From: an uncultured Clostridia bacterium
GTDB lineage: Bacteria; Bacillota; Clostridia; TANB77; CAG-508
Assembly (NCBI GenBank): GCA_948891265.1
Contig: CAQUBD010000001.1
Span: 48,000-111,999 of the forward strand
Direction: 5' to 3'
DNA: 64,000 bases
Notes under the pieces: generated by a model
The model's input: only the letters and a program-made list of their open reading frames with translations
Databases searched by the model: none
What the model was told of the DNA's origin: nothing
In this document: piece by piece, positions 26,024 to 35,608 of the stretch
Numbering within the stretch: the first letter of the stretch is position 1
Layout: each line of letters begins with the position of its first letter
Program-made: the position numbers and the translations under genes

Positions 26024-26250
26024 AAGTTTCGGTTTTTTTAGATTATAATTTATTTGAAAAGTTATAATATATAATAAAATTCGTTCTTTGCTGGTCGAAC
26101 TAATCATATAAAGTTATTTATTAAACTTTCAAAAAAAGAATAATTAATATAGCTAATCTGTGTAAATATGAGTTCTTCCAACTGCGCATCACTGTATTTT
26201 ATGATATATTATAACTTTTAAGTTTGAATATGAATAAAAAACCGAAACTC
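26024..26250. repeat. MITE-like structured element, family C
   Basis: Long terminal inverted repeats: AAGTTTCGGTTTTTT...GTTATAATATAT at the left match the reverse complement of the right end. The centre holds a TTCG...CGAA hairpin followed by CTAATCAT, and CTTCCAACTGCGCATCAC, both resembling core parts of family A and D elements. No coding frame. It fills the gap between the M23 and deaminase genes. Confidence 0.75.
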
Positions 26251-26328
26251 AAAAATAAAAATTATATTGATTTAAGTGAAAAAAGATAATATAATAGGGA
26301 ACATAATAGATTAAAAGGAGGAAAATAA

Positions 26329-26790
26329 ATGAATATATATATGAAGAAAGCAAAAGAAAATGCTGAAAGTGGAATAGAGAAAAGAGAAGGAGGCCCTTTT
26401 GGAGTTGTAATTACAGATAAAAATGGTAACATAATAGCTAATGGAAATAATAAAGTTTTAAAAGAGAAAGATCCAACAGCACATGCTGAAGTTGTTGCAA
26501 TAAGAGAAGCGTGTAAAAAATTAAATACATATGATTTATCAGATTATATACTATATACATCATGTGAACCATGTCCTATGTGTTTATCAGCAATAATTTG
26601 GTCAAATATAAAAGAGGTTTATTATGCATGTACTAAAGAAGATGCTGGGGAGATAGGATTTAGGGATGATGCAATATATGATTTTATAAAAGGAAAAAAT
26701 GAAGATTTATTAAATTTAAAACAAATTGATAGAGATGAATGTATAAAAGTATTTGAAAAATATAAAGAAGATGGTGGGATTATTTACTAG
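26329..26790 (+). CDS. Guanine deaminase-type nucleoside deaminase
   Basis: 153 residues, cytidine deaminase fold. Zinc and proton-transfer residues are in TAHAEVVAI and CEPCPMC. The C-terminal part (EDAGEIGFRDDAIYDFI) resembles bacterial guanine deaminase GuaD rather than the tRNA deaminase TadA, which is encoded separately at 56099. It probably converts guanine to xanthine in purine salvage. AAAGGAGG before the ATG; the gene is alone. Confidence 0.85.
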   Translation: MNIYMKKAKENAESGIEKREGGPFGVVITDKNGNIIANGNNKVLKEKDPTAHAEVVAIREACKKLNTYDLSDYILYTSCEPCPMCLSAIIWSNIKEVYYACTKEDAGEIGFRDDAIYDFIKGKNEDLLNLKQIDRDECIKVFEKYKEDGGIIY

Positions 26791-26928
26791 AATTAACTTT
26801 TTAATTTTTTTAGACATCTTTTAATAAACCTACTGAAAATATGTTGTTTACATTATGTAAAATATACCATCAGAGCAGAGATAGTTGCCCATCAAATTGT
26901 TTCACTTTTCTAATGTTTTGCCGTTCCT

Positions 26929-27687
26929 TTATTCCTCTATCCTCCATCTATCTAAATAACATCTTGCTATCTTTATGACATCTTCTTTTCTTTTTATTTC
27001 TATGTTACTTGCAAACATTATTGGTATTTCTGAAAGTTCATACACAAATATTACTTTTATCTAACATCTCTACTACTTTAGATATTTCCTCAAATGTTGT
27101 TGTGTTTGCTGATGCATAATCTTTTTGGGTTGATGAATGTATCTTTGAAAATACACTTATTGGTTGTTTCATATTTTGTGTTAGACCTACTATTTCTGTA
27201 TGATGATATCCTTTTTCATAACTTTTATTTCTGCTTGAGCCATCTCTTACTATTCCTAAATCTTCAAATTTTTTTCCTAATGATTTTATTATATCACTGT
27301 CATCTATCAAGGATATTGGATTTTTTCCTAATGTATTCATTGACAAATTACAATAATTTTCATCTATTGAAGAAGATAAATCATTTGATAAATTATCACT
27401 TAGTCTATCTATTGTATAAGCTTTTTTACTTTTTCGTCTAATGTTCCTGCAATGCTCAATAATAGAATATCTTTTGACTTTGAAATTCCATAAATCATAT
27501 CCATTATAAATTTACTTTCTGGTTTATCACAATTTTTTGAAATTTTTTTGGAAAAATTTATTATATCTCTTTTCATTTCATAATTATTTATGGTAAAATT
27601 GTCCATAGAAAAAACTTCCGTGTTTTTTTTAGAGTATTTTTTAAAATTCGAGTTAATTATACTAAAACAACGGTCATTTTTCTTCAT
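26929..27687 (-). pseudogene. Decayed DDE transposase
   Basis: Three frames joined by two shifts make one transposase-like protein: MKKNDRCFSIIN at the start, then ...LLLSIAGTLDEKVKKL / TIDRLSDNLSN..., LIDDSDIIKSLGKKFEDLGIVRDGSSRNKSYEKGYH in the middle, and EIKRKEDVIKIARCYLDRWRIEE at the end. The YxxRWxIEE block is a hallmark of IS4-like DDE enzymes. Shifts lie near 27410 and 27040. No clean terminal inverted repeats were found. Confidence 0.75.
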
Positions 27688-27765
27688 TTTTACATAAATT
27701 TCATAATTCTGTGGATAACATTTTTTATTTTCTAAGAAAAACCCGAAATTTAAACAGAATAGTAC

Positions 27766-27793
27766 TTGCAAAATATAATTAAATGTGTATAAT
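27766..27793 (+). promoter_or_regulatory. Promoter of the pilin-like gene
   Basis: TTGCAA at 27766-27771 and a perfect TATAAT at 27788-27793, 16 bases apart. Confidence 0.7.
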
Positions 27794-27818
27794 GAAACAT
27801 AAAGGAGGATCACAAAAG

Positions 27819-28910
27819 ATGAAAAAATTAAAAGAAATTAAAGGAATAACTTTGATAGCACTAGTTATAACGATAATAATACTTTTAATATTAGCAGGAA
27901 TAACAATATCAAGCTTAATAGGAAATGGGATATTTGGGAAAATAGAACAAGCAAAAGAGAAGAATGATGAAGGCACAGTAAGAGAAATAATAATAACAAA
28001 AATATATGATTATCAAATGGAAGTAATACATAATAGTAAAAACGAAACATTAGAAGATTTAAATGAATATTTGTACAACGATAAAGAGATAGAATATATA
28101 AACTTATATGTACAAAAGGACAATTTAGAAACACCAGAAGTAGGAGAAACTGCTACACATGCAAAAATAAAACTAAAAAAATATAAATATGAATATTTAT
28201 TAGACCAAAATTTAAATATAATACAAGTTAATGAAAATGCAAATAATGAGGTACAAGTAAAAATAAAAAAACAAGTTGGAACATCATATATAATAATAAA
28301 TGTACAAGCAAGTTCAACACAAGGAAATATAACTAACTATGAATATAATATAGATGGTGAAACATATTCAAATACAGAACAAGTATATAGAATAGAAAAT
28401 TTAGAACCAGAATCAAATCATACAATAAAAGTTACAGTAATAGACGAAAAAGGAAATAAAAAAACTACAACACCAATAAATGTAAAAACTGAGCCAAGAA
28501 AATATCTATATAAAGAAGGAGAAGAATATACAGAATTAACAGGTGGATGGAATGTAGAATATTTTGCTGGAGATACTTCAAGTGCTGGAACAGCAAAAAA
28601 ACATGACAATTATATGGAAATTCAAACATGGGGGTATTGGTGTGCATATAGATGTATTACTCAAAATACAATAGATTTAACTGAATATTCTAAATTAAAA
28701 GCTGATATTGAGTGTAATTGGACAGATGTTTCTGAAGGATATGAACAGATAGGTTTGAAAGCTGGTAATAATGAGATAGTTTGGAATAGAATTGATTTAC
28801 AAGATAAAATTTATGCAGTAGATATAAATGCAAAGGAGAATGATAATATTCAAATAACTGCTGGAAATGGTGCAAATATAAAAATTAAATTTATATGGTT
28901 AGAAAAATAA
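27819..28910 (+). CDS. Type IV pilin-like protein with Fn3 domain
   Basis: 363 residues. The N-terminus is a prepilin signal: short basic leader MKKLKEIKG, then ITLIALVITIIILLILAGIT, likely cut after the Gly. A charged segment, a fibronectin type III-like domain (about residues 140-215) and a C-terminal beta-rich Trp-containing domain (GGWNVEYFAGDTS...IWLEK) follow. It lacks the usual Glu at position 5 of the mature protein. It probably sits in a pilus-like structure or on the cell surface; no pilus assembly genes are nearby. ATG 27819 was chosen from AAAGGAGG ten bases before it. The next frame continues directly after its TAA. Confidence 0.8.
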   Translation: MKKLKEIKGITLIALVITIIILLILAGITISSLIGNGIFGKIEQAKEKNDEGTVREIIITKIYDYQMEVIHNSKNETLEDLNEYLYNDKEIEYINLYVQKDNLETPEVGETATHAKIKLKKYKYEYLLDQNLNIIQVNENANNEVQVKIKKQVGTSYIIINVQASSTQGNITNYEYNIDGETYSNTEQVYRIENLEPESNHTIKVTVIDEKGNKKTTTPINVKTEPRKYLYKEGEEYTELTGGWNVEYFAGDTSSAGTAKKHDNYMEIQTWGYWCAYRCITQNTIDLTEYSKLKADIECNWTDVSEGYEQIGLKAGNNEIVWNRIDLQDKIYAVDINAKENDNIQITAGNGANIKIKFIWLEK

Positions 28911-28913
28911 AAA

Positions 28914-29684
28914 TTGACCATTCAAGATTTAAGCGATATTTTAAGAAATTGTACCGAAAGAAGTATAATGAAATATCCAGAGAGAGGAAACATCACAAAT
29001 ATACAAAGTAAAGAAAGTAATATCAAAGAGAGAATAGAAGATTATTTCTTTGATAGAATGATTGCATATGAAAGTATAGGAAATCAACAACGTTTTATAG
29101 TAACCAGAAAAAGTAATGCAATACCAACAAAAGATGGTCGAGGTTGTGCATATACTATAGCTGATTTAAGTAAAGGTTATAATGAAAAGGAATTGCAATA
29201 CTTTATGTCATATTTTTTACATATAGTAGAAGAAGGATATGCAAGTATATGTACTGATGCATCAGCTACGATGAACGTTGTTGGATATTCTCAGTTTATA
29301 TCTTCAGAATTTTTGGTTTTTGTAATAAAAAGATCAAGATATTATTTGTACTTTAGAATGTTGCATATAATACGAAAGGTAGTGTGTTTAGAAAATCCCT
29401 TTAAAACCGAGGATTTTCTAAACAAAAAAGTAAAAGAGATAATAAAAGATTTTGGAACAAAAAAAGGTATTGATACAAAGATTATTTATGAGTTAATAAA
29501 TCTTGAAAAAGCTTTAGAAGAAATAGAACAAAAACCAGAATACTGGGACTTCAACACTCTGGACAGCATTAATAATATCGATGAATATAATAAAAAGCGA
29601 ATAGAGAAAAAACAGCTTGAAGAAGAGTGTCAAGCTTATGTTGATCCAAAAGGAGTCTGGGATATAAAAAGTAATTATTTGTAA
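28914..29684 (+). CDS. Protein of unknown function, start unclear
   Basis: 256 residues, soluble, with a helical C-terminal part rich in Lys and Glu. It begins at TTG one codon after the stop of the pilin-like gene and in the same frame, with no ribosome site. The first ATG is 18 codons later, also without one. Either the 5' end was replaced when the pilin-like gene arrived, or it is expressed only by reading through or restarting at the TAA. I recognise no family. Visible features are ICTDASATMNVVGYSQF and a long C-terminal helix. A strong terminator follows. Confidence 0.6.
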   Translation: MTIQDLSDILRNCTERSIMKYPERGNITNIQSKESNIKERIEDYFFDRMIAYESIGNQQRFIVTRKSNAIPTKDGRGCAYTIADLSKGYNEKELQYFMSYFLHIVEEGYASICTDASATMNVVGYSQFISSEFLVFVIKRSRYYLYFRMLHIIRKVVCLENPFKTEDFLNKKVKEIIKDFGTKKGIDTKIIYELINLEKALEEIEQKPEYWDFNTLDSINNIDEYNKKRIEKKQLEEECQAYVDPKGVWDIKSNYL

Positions 29685-29690
29685 AATTGA

Positions 29691-29722
29691 GTAGCTGATA
29701 CTAATTAGTATCAGCTACTTTA
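29691..29722 (+). terminator. Intrinsic terminator
   Basis: Perfect 11-pair stem GTAGCTGATAC/GTATCAGCTAC with a six-base loop; short T run. Confidence 0.85.
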
Positions 29723-29735
29723 CAATTTAAATAAA

Positions 29736-29812
29736 TGGTGTGCCCAGAGGGATTCGAACCCCCGATCTGCAAGTTCGTAGCCTGCCATTCTATCCAGCTA
29801 AACTATGGGCAC
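29736..29812 (-). tRNA. tRNA-Arg (ACG)
   Basis: Acceptor GTGCCCA pairs with TGGGCAC, then ACCA. The anticodon loop CTACGAA gives ACG, which after inosine formation reads CGT, CGC and CGA but not CGG. Relevant to the CGG sites in the findings. Confidence 0.96.
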
Positions 29813-29902
29813 ATATAAAAGTTTAATTAAATTACATATTATATTATACTTTAAAAAATACTATTATTCAATAAAAATTATAAAAAAAATTAAGTTTGAA
29901 AA

Positions 29903-30165
29903 AATTTTTGTTACTATTCACAACAATCCAAAACGAATCTAAAAAGCTTATAATAAAAAATATTCAAACAATCTCGGGGCGAGCTAATCATCACAGAAAT
30001 TCTAAATTGATTTTTTGGCACCCTTCCAAGACAAGCTTAAACTCTTTCCAAAAAACTAATTAAGAATTTCTAGCTTGATTAGTCTACATTCGCTTGATTT
30101 TCACATTTTTTATTATAAGCTTTTGTCATCAACTTAATTAAACTGTGAATTGTAACAAATTTTTA
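29903..30165. repeat. MITE-like structured element, family D
   Basis: Outer arms TTTTTGTTACTATTCACA and its counterpart TGTGAATTGTAACAAA, a shared AAGCTTATAATAAAAAAT block, a CTCG-GGG-CGAG hairpin followed by CTAATCATC, and a long inner stem AGAAATTCTAAATTGATTTT against AAAACTAATTAAGAATTTCT around a pyrimidine-rich loop with CCCTTCCAAGAC. Same overall plan as families A and C. No coding frame. Confidence 0.7.
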
Positions 30166-30269
30166 TTACAAATCTAAAATGTTAAGAAATGTTATCATGC
30201 CGCTTTTGTTCTAGACATAATGAGATAATTTATGATATATTAAATAAAAATGAAAACAAGGAGAGACAT

Positions 30270-30647
30270 ATGATAGAAGTTGTTGCAGGAATAATATATA
30301 AGAATAATAAATTTTTAATAGCCCAAAGAAACTTGAAAAAAGATCAAGGCGGATTATGGGAATTTCCAGGTGGAAAAGTAGAAAAGGGAGAAACATATGA
30401 AGAGGCACTAAAAAGAGAAATAAAAGAAGAATTTAATGCAGATATAGAAGTAGAAGAATATGTAGGAGAAAATATACATCATTATCCAGAAAAGGATATA
30501 AGATTAATATTTTATAAAGCAAAGTTATTAAGTGAAAAGATTGAATTAATAGAACATGAAAATTTTAAATGGATAACAAAATCAAATAAAAATAAATTTG
30601 AATTTGCAGAAGCTGATAAAAAAGTATTTGAAATGATTGGGTTGTAA
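30270..30647 (+). CDS. MutT-type Nudix hydrolase (8-oxo-dGTP diphosphatase)
   Basis: 125 residues. Full Nudix box in GGKVEKGETYEEALKREIKEEF, preceded by GLWEFPGG as in MutT and CTP-pyrophosphohydrolase-like enzymes. It likely removes oxidised dGTP. ATG 30270 follows AAGGAGAG; the longer frame back to 30189 crosses a repeat and has no ribosome site. Confidence 0.9.
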   Translation: MIEVVAGIIYKNNKFLIAQRNLKKDQGGLWEFPGGKVEKGETYEEALKREIKEEFNADIEVEEYVGENIHHYPEKDIRLIFYKAKLLSEKIELIEHENFKWITKSNKNKFEFAEADKKVFEMIGL

Positions 30648-30697
30648 AAATAAATACTTTTTTTACAGCCCAATTTGATACAAGTTAATTATAATTA

Positions 30698-31612
30698 CTA
30701 CTTTTTATAAAATTTCCCTTGCCACAAGTCTTGTTCTCTTAAAAGTTTATCAAAACCATTTAAAACCCACTTTTTATGAGAATTCCATTCTGGAGCTATT
30801 AATAAGTCTTTAGGAGCGTCCCCAGAAATTCTATGAATGACTATTTCAGGAGATATATGAGTAATTATATATGAAAGACAATTTAAATAATATTCTAGTG
30901 AAACTGGTTCATAATTCTTGTCCAAATACATATCTGCTAATATAGTATCTTTAATAACATATGTAGAATGAATTTTTATTCCTTGAATATCATGATTGTT
31001 TATAAAACTAACAGTATCTTTAATGTCATAAAAAGTTTCTTCAGGAAGGCCAACCATTATATGTGCAACAACATCAATATTATATTTATTTAAAAGTTTG
31101 ACAGCTTCTGTAAATTGTTTACTTGTATATCCTCTGTTTATTGCAATTCCTATATCATCATTTGAAGTTTGTAAACCTAATTCAACACATACATAATATT
31201 TATCTTTATATGATTTTAATAATTTAACTATATCTTCTGTTATACAGTCTGGACGAGTTGCAATTTCTAATCCTACAATTCTATCATCAATTAGTGCTGA
31301 ATCATATTTTTGTTTCAAATTTTCTAAAGTATCATAAGTATTTGTAAAATTCTGAAAGTAAACAATGAACTTATTAGCACGATTACTTTTATAGCTAGAT
31401 AAATAATTAGTGATTTGTTTGCTAATACTTGTAGTAAAATTAATTAAATCTCCAGAACCTCTTTGACTACAAAATATACACCCGTTAATTCCAATAGTAC
31501 CATCTCTATTAGGGCAAGTGAAACCACCATCCACGCAAATTTTTAAAGTTCTTTCTCCAAACTTTTCCTTTAAATAATTGTTCAAATGTTTATATCTTTC
31601 TATACTCTCCAT
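30698..31612 (-). CDS. TIGR01212-family radical SAM protein (YhcC-like)
   Basis: 304 residues. The unusual iron-sulfur cluster region GFTCPNRDGTIGINGCIFCS is the mark of this radical SAM family, followed by a TIM-barrel with GLEIATRPDCI and VELGLQTSNDDI. The reaction is unknown. No strong ribosome site at the ATG. Convergent with the Nudix gene. Confidence 0.92.
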   Translation of the reverse strand: MESIERYKHLNNYLKEKFGERTLKICVDGGFTCPNRDGTIGINGCIFCSQRGSGDLINFTTSISKQITNYLSSYKSNRANKFIVYFQNFTNTYDTLENLKQKYDSALIDDRIVGLEIATRPDCITEDIVKLLKSYKDKYYVCVELGLQTSNDDIGIAINRGYTSKQFTEAVKLLNKYNIDVVAHIMVGLPEETFYDIKDTVSFINNHDIQGIKIHSTYVIKDTILADMYLDKNYEPVSLEYYLNCLSYIITHISPEIVIHRISGDAPKDLLIAPEWNSHKKWVLNGFDKLLREQDLWQGKFYKK

Positions 31613-31657
31613 AATGCAAAAAGTATAGCAAAAAATAACTGAAAAATCAACAAATTT

Positions 31658-31724
31658 ATGACAATTACTTAAAAATTATTTGATAACATATACCATGACC
31701 AAATAATTTTTAAGTAATTGCCAT
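31658..31724. repeat. Short palindrome related to the 11.6-kb element ends
   Basis: CAATTACTTAAAAATTATTTG and its exact reverse complement flank a 17-base loop. The arms match the outer repeats of the element at 11648-11941, so this looks like the same element without its core. The 17 bases beyond 31724 are AT-rich with nothing else recognised up to the next gene's leader. Confidence 0.75.
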
Positions 31725-31839
31725 GCAATAAATTATTTTTAAAAATACTGAAACTTAAAATTAATGTTACAAAATAAAATTTTAGTGATATAATAAAATA
31801 TATTTAAATATTATATAAGAAAAAGGGAGATAAATAAAA

Positions 31840-32511
31840 ATGGAAGAATGTGAAATAAAAAATTTATATAATTTAAAAGAAACAATAGCTGCAAAAATAT
31901 TTAAAGGGCATACATACCCATGGGAGGTATTACCAGAAATAAATGATTTTATTATAGAATTGGGTAAAACTTTAAGTGAAGAAGAATATGAAAAAATAGG
32001 AGAAGATGTTTGGATTGCAAAAACAGCAGTAGTAGCTCCAACAGCATATATAAAAGGGCCAGCTATAATAGGAAAGAATGCGGAAATAAGACATTGTGCA
32101 TTTATAAGAGGAAAAGTAATTGTAGGAGAGAATGCTGTAGTAGGAAATTCAACTGAATTAAAAAATGTGATATTATTTAATAATGTTCAGGTACCACATT
32201 ATAATTATGTAGGTGATTCAATATTAGGATATAAAGCGCACATGGGAGCTGGGGCAATAACATCAAATGTAAAGTCAGATAAAAAGTTAGTAGTTGTAAA
32301 AAACGGAATAGATAAAATAGAAACAGGATTAAAGAAATTTGGAGCAATGATAGGTGATTATGTAGAAGTTGGATGTGGCTCAGTACTAAATCCAGGGACA
32401 GTAGTTGGAAAAAATACAAATATATATCCTTTATCATCAGTAAGAAAGGTGATATCAAAAAATAGTATATATAAAAATCAAAACGAAATTGTGGAAAAAG
32501 TAGTCGAATAG
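31840..32511 (+). CDS. Left-handed beta-helix (hexapeptide repeat) protein, GlmU-like
   Basis: 223 residues. A short helical N-terminus is followed from about residue 50 by hexapeptide repeats (AVVAPTAYIKGPAIIGKNAEIRHCAFIRGKVIVGENAVVGNS) that form a triangular beta-helix as in GlmU and other acyl/nucleotidyl transferases. The late GAMIGDYVEVGCGSVLNPGTVVGKN is typical. There is no N-terminal nucleotidyltransferase domain, so it is probably an acetyltransferase-like or binding protein for sugar nucleotides; the substrate is unknown. Confidence 0.8.
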   Translation: MEECEIKNLYNLKETIAAKIFKGHTYPWEVLPEINDFIIELGKTLSEEEYEKIGEDVWIAKTAVVAPTAYIKGPAIIGKNAEIRHCAFIRGKVIVGENAVVGNSTELKNVILFNNVQVPHYNYVGDSILGYKAHMGAGAITSNVKSDKKLVVVKNGIDKIETGLKKFGAMIGDYVEVGCGSVLNPGTVVGKNTNIYPLSSVRKVISKNSIYKNQNEIVEKVVE

Positions 32512-32657
32512 AACAGAAAAATGTCTAAAACCATCTAATATTATATAAAATTAAAATTTTGTGTCAAAAATTGCGATGAAAAAATCTTGCAAACGCTTAT
32601 AATTAGTAGTAATATATAGGACATGCGGCAATAAAATTAAGCAAAGGAGGATTTTTT

Positions 32658-32975
32658 TTGAGGACGTTTTTTGGTAGTACATTTATTGAAAAAGAGAAGC
32701 TTGAAGAAGCGGGAATAAATCATCCAATAAAATTTGAATATTATAAGCAAATAAATGAAGATGATGTGAATTCAGATAAAGCGAAGTATGGAATTTCAAT
32801 AGTAATGACAGAATATATACCAAACAATTTAAAAGTAGTAACCAAAGATATAAAATATGTAACAAATGATGAACTAGAAGAAGATAAAATTTTAAATATA
32901 TTTAAAGAAAATCAAGTAACTCTTATAAATTCAGAAGAAGTAATTTCTGATTTACTTAGAAAAAGTTTTTATTAG
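32658..32975 (+). CDS. DUF6514-like small protein
   Basis: 105 residues, soluble. It starts at TTG 11 bases after AAAGGAGG. The pattern KYGISIVMTE near the middle fits what I recall of DUF6514, a clostridial family of unknown function. It sits alone before topA, with its own terminator. Confidence 0.6.
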   Translation: MRTFFGSTFIEKEKLEEAGINHPIKFEYYKQINEDDVNSDKAKYGISIVMTEYIPNNLKVVTKDIKYVTNDELEEDKILNIFKENQVTLINSEEVISDLLRKSFY

Positions 32976-32983
32976 GAAACTAT

Positions 32984-33018
32984 AAAAATGGTATAGTAGT
33001 AATATTATACCATTTTTT
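32984..33018 (+). terminator. Intrinsic terminator
   Basis: AAAAATGGTATA pairs with TATACCATTTTTT around a ten-base loop. Confidence 0.9.
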
Positions 33019-33227
33019 CTCCATTACCAACTACTAGCAGTTTGTAGATAAAAGTTACTTTACTATTTTAAATATATCTGTTAATAGTAACTAATATTTT
33101 TAAAATTTAATAAAAATACTGGAAAAAACTTGCAAAATATTTATAATTAGTCTAGAATACAAAGAGTATAAATGAAAAATAAAGTATTTAGATAAAAATT
33201 TAACCTTTATATAATTAAGGAGGATCT

Positions 33228-35321
33228 ATGGCTGATAAATTAATAATAGTAGAATCACCAGCGAAGGCAAATACAATAAAAAAATTCTTAGGAGGAAGTA
33301 CAAAAGTTGTAGCTTCAATGGGACATATAAGAGATTTACCAAAGTCGAAATTAGGTGTAGATATAGAACATGACTTTGAACCTGAATATATAAATATTAG
33401 AGGAAAAGGGGATTTAATAAAATCATTAAAATCAGATGCTAAAAAAGCCAAAACAGTATATTTAGCAACTGACCCTGACCGTGAGGGTGAAGCAATAGCA
33501 TGGCACCTATCAAAAATATTAGAAGAAGAAAAAGATAAGATAACAAGAGTAACATTTAATGAAATAACAAAAACAGCAGTACAAAAAGCAATAAAACAAC
33601 CAAGAAAAATAGATTTAAATACAGTTGATGCACAACAAGCAAGAAGAGTGTTAGATAGAATAGTTGGATATAAAATAAGTCCATTATTATGGAAAAAAGT
33701 AAAGAGAGGGTTATCAGCAGGAAGAGTGCAATCAGTAGCTGTAAAATTAATAGTTGATAGAGAAAATGAAATTGAAAACTTTATTCCACAAGAATATTGG
33801 AATATATATGCTAATTTAAAAGATGAAAAATCTAAAAAAGAATTTGAAGCTAGATTTTTCGGAAAAGATGGAAAGAAGCAAGAGATAAATTCAAAAGAAC
33901 AAGTTGATGAAATATTAAAAAATATTGAAAAAGCAAAATATATTGTTTCAGACATAAAAAAAGGCGAGAAAAAGAGAAACCCAGCACCACCATTTACAAC
34001 AAGTACAATGCAACAAGAAGCATCAAGAAAATTAGGATTTACATTAAAGAAAACAATGTCTGTCGCACAAAGTTTATATGAAGGTGTAAAAATATCAGAT
34101 AGAGGAACAGTTGGTCTAATAACGTATATGAGAACAGACTCAACAAGAATATCAGAAGAAGCAAGAGCTGCAGCTAAAACACATATAGTTTCAACATATG
34201 GAGAAGAATTCTATGAAAATAGATATTATAAAACAAATAAAGATGCTCAAGATGCTCATGAAGGTATAAGACCAACATATTCAGATATAGAGCCAGATGA
34301 TATAAAAGATGAATTATCTAAAGACCAATATAAACTATATAAATTGATTTACAATAGATTTATGGCAAGTCAAATGAAACCAGCAATATATGACACAATG
34401 GCAATTAATATAAAAGCAAACGAATATGATTTTAAAGCAAATGGACAAAGCTTGAAATTTAAAGGATTTATGATTTTATATGTAGAAGGAACAGATGAAA
34501 AAGAAGAACAACAAGAAGGTATGTTGCCAGAATTACAGGAAAATCAAGAAGTCAAATTAATAAAAATAAATCCAAAACAAAGCTTTACAGAACCACCATC
34601 AAGATATACAGAAGCAAGTTTAGTAAAGGCTCTAGAAGAAAAAGGAATAGGAAGACCAAGCACATATTCTCCAACAATAACAACAATTTTAGAAAGAAGA
34701 TATATAGAAAAAGAACAAAAACAATTAAAGCCAACAGAATTAGGAAAAATAGTAAATAAATTACTTACAGAAAATTTTACAGATATAATAAATGTAGAAT
34801 TTACAGCTAAAATTGAAAGTGACTTTGATGAAATAGCAGAGGGAAAAGAACAATGGAAAAAAACAATTAGAGAGTTTTATGGACCATTTTCTAAGGAATT
34901 GGAAAAAGCAGAAACAGAACTAGAACATGTACAATTAGTAGATGAAATATCTGATGTGCAATGTGAAAAATGTGGAAGGATGATGGTATATAAATTTGGA
35001 AGATATGGTAAATTCTTAGCATGTCCAGGATATCCAGAATGTAAAAATACAAAAGCAATAGTTGAAACAATAGATGTTCCATGTCCAAAATGTGGAGCAG
35101 TAGTTCAAGTTAGAAAAACAAAAAGAAGAAGAAACTATTATATTTGTGAAAATAATCCAGAGTCTTGTGATTATATATCTTGGAACAAACCAAAATTAGG
35201 AGAAAAGTGGAATCCAGAAGAAGCAGAAGAAGTAAAAAAGGCTACTACAAAAACAGTAGGGAAAAGAGCAAAGAAAAAAACAACAAAAAAAGCAACAATA
35301 AAAACAAAAAGTAAACAGTAA
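33228..35321 (+). CDS. topA: DNA topoisomerase I
   Basis: 697 residues, type IA. Toprim domain at the start (KLIIVESPAKANTIKKFL, ATDPDREGEAIAWHL), catalytic Tyr300 in GLITYMRTDSTR, then the core, two C-terminal zinc-finger units (CEKCGRMMVYKFGRYGKFLACPGYPEC; CPKCGAVVQVRK...CENNPESC) and a Lys/Thr-rich tail. It relaxes negative supercoils. AAGGAGGATCT precedes the ATG. dprA, often its neighbour in Firmicutes, is not here. Confidence 0.97.
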   Translation: MADKLIIVESPAKANTIKKFLGGSTKVVASMGHIRDLPKSKLGVDIEHDFEPEYINIRGKGDLIKSLKSDAKKAKTVYLATDPDREGEAIAWHLSKILEEEKDKITRVTFNEITKTAVQKAIKQPRKIDLNTVDAQQARRVLDRIVGYKISPLLWKKVKRGLSAGRVQSVAVKLIVDRENEIENFIPQEYWNIYANLKDEKSKKEFEARFFGKDGKKQEINSKEQVDEILKNIEKAKYIVSDIKKGEKKRNPAPPFTTSTMQQEASRKLGFTLKKTMSVAQSLYEGVKISDRGTVGLITYMRTDSTRISEEARAAAKTHIVSTYGEEFYENRYYKTNKDAQDAHEGIRPTYSDIEPDDIKDELSKDQYKLYKLIYNRFMASQMKPAIYDTMAINIKANEYDFKANGQSLKFKGFMILYVEGTDEKEEQQEGMLPELQENQEVKLIKINPKQSFTEPPSRYTEASLVKALEEKGIGRPSTYSPTITTILERRYIEKEQKQLKPTELGKIVNKLLTENFTDIINVEFTAKIESDFDEIAEGKEQWKKTIREFYGPFSKELEKAETELEHVQLVDEISDVQCEKCGRMMVYKFGRYGKFLACPGYPECKNTKAIVETIDVPCPKCGAVVQVRKTKRRRNYYICENNPESCDYISWNKPKLGEKWNPEEAEEVKKATTKTVGKRAKKKTTKKATIKTKSKQ

Positions 35322-35326
35322 CTAGA

Positions 35327-35355
35327 AATAGCGGGAATACCCCGCTATTTTTTAT
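35327..35355 (+). terminator. Terminator after topA
   Basis: AATAGCGGG pairs with CCCGCTATT, followed by a T run. Confidence 0.9.
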
Positions 35356-35395
35356 ATAATAGGAAAGTATAACTTTCCTATTATATAAAGCTTAA

Positions 35396-35531
35396 TTGTA
35401 CAGAAATTTTCTAACGAAAATTTCGCACATGAACAAATTTACGAAAAGCTTTGCTATTTATAATTTATTACTAATTAAAATCTATAGTTTTAAATAAAAT
35501 ACTACAAATTTATTAGCTTTCCGATTTGTTC
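35396..35531. repeat. Two-hairpin element, GAACAAA family, left copy
   Basis: First hairpin GAAATTTTC/GAAAATTTC, then GCACATGAACAAATTTACG...AAGCT paired with AGCTTTCCGATTTGTTC. About 135 bases, with only a handful of differences from the copy at 37746-37881, in the same orientation. The two copies bracket two tRNAs and a broken ATPase gene. Confidence 0.85.
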
Positions 35532-35543
35532 AAATAAAAACTA

Positions 35544-35572
35544 TTGACAATATTTATGATTTTTGGTATTAT
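35544..35572 (+). promoter_or_regulatory. Promoter of tRNA-Gly and tRNA-Cys
   Basis: TTGACA, 17-base spacer, TATTAT, ending 36 bases before tRNA-Gly. Confidence 0.8.
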
Positions 35573-35608
35573 ATTAATTGCTTTTGAATATAATTAATTA
35601 AAACAAAT

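Noticed and set aside
26929..27687. Active insertion sequence
   Set aside because: At least two frameshifts and no clear terminal inverted repeats or target duplication.
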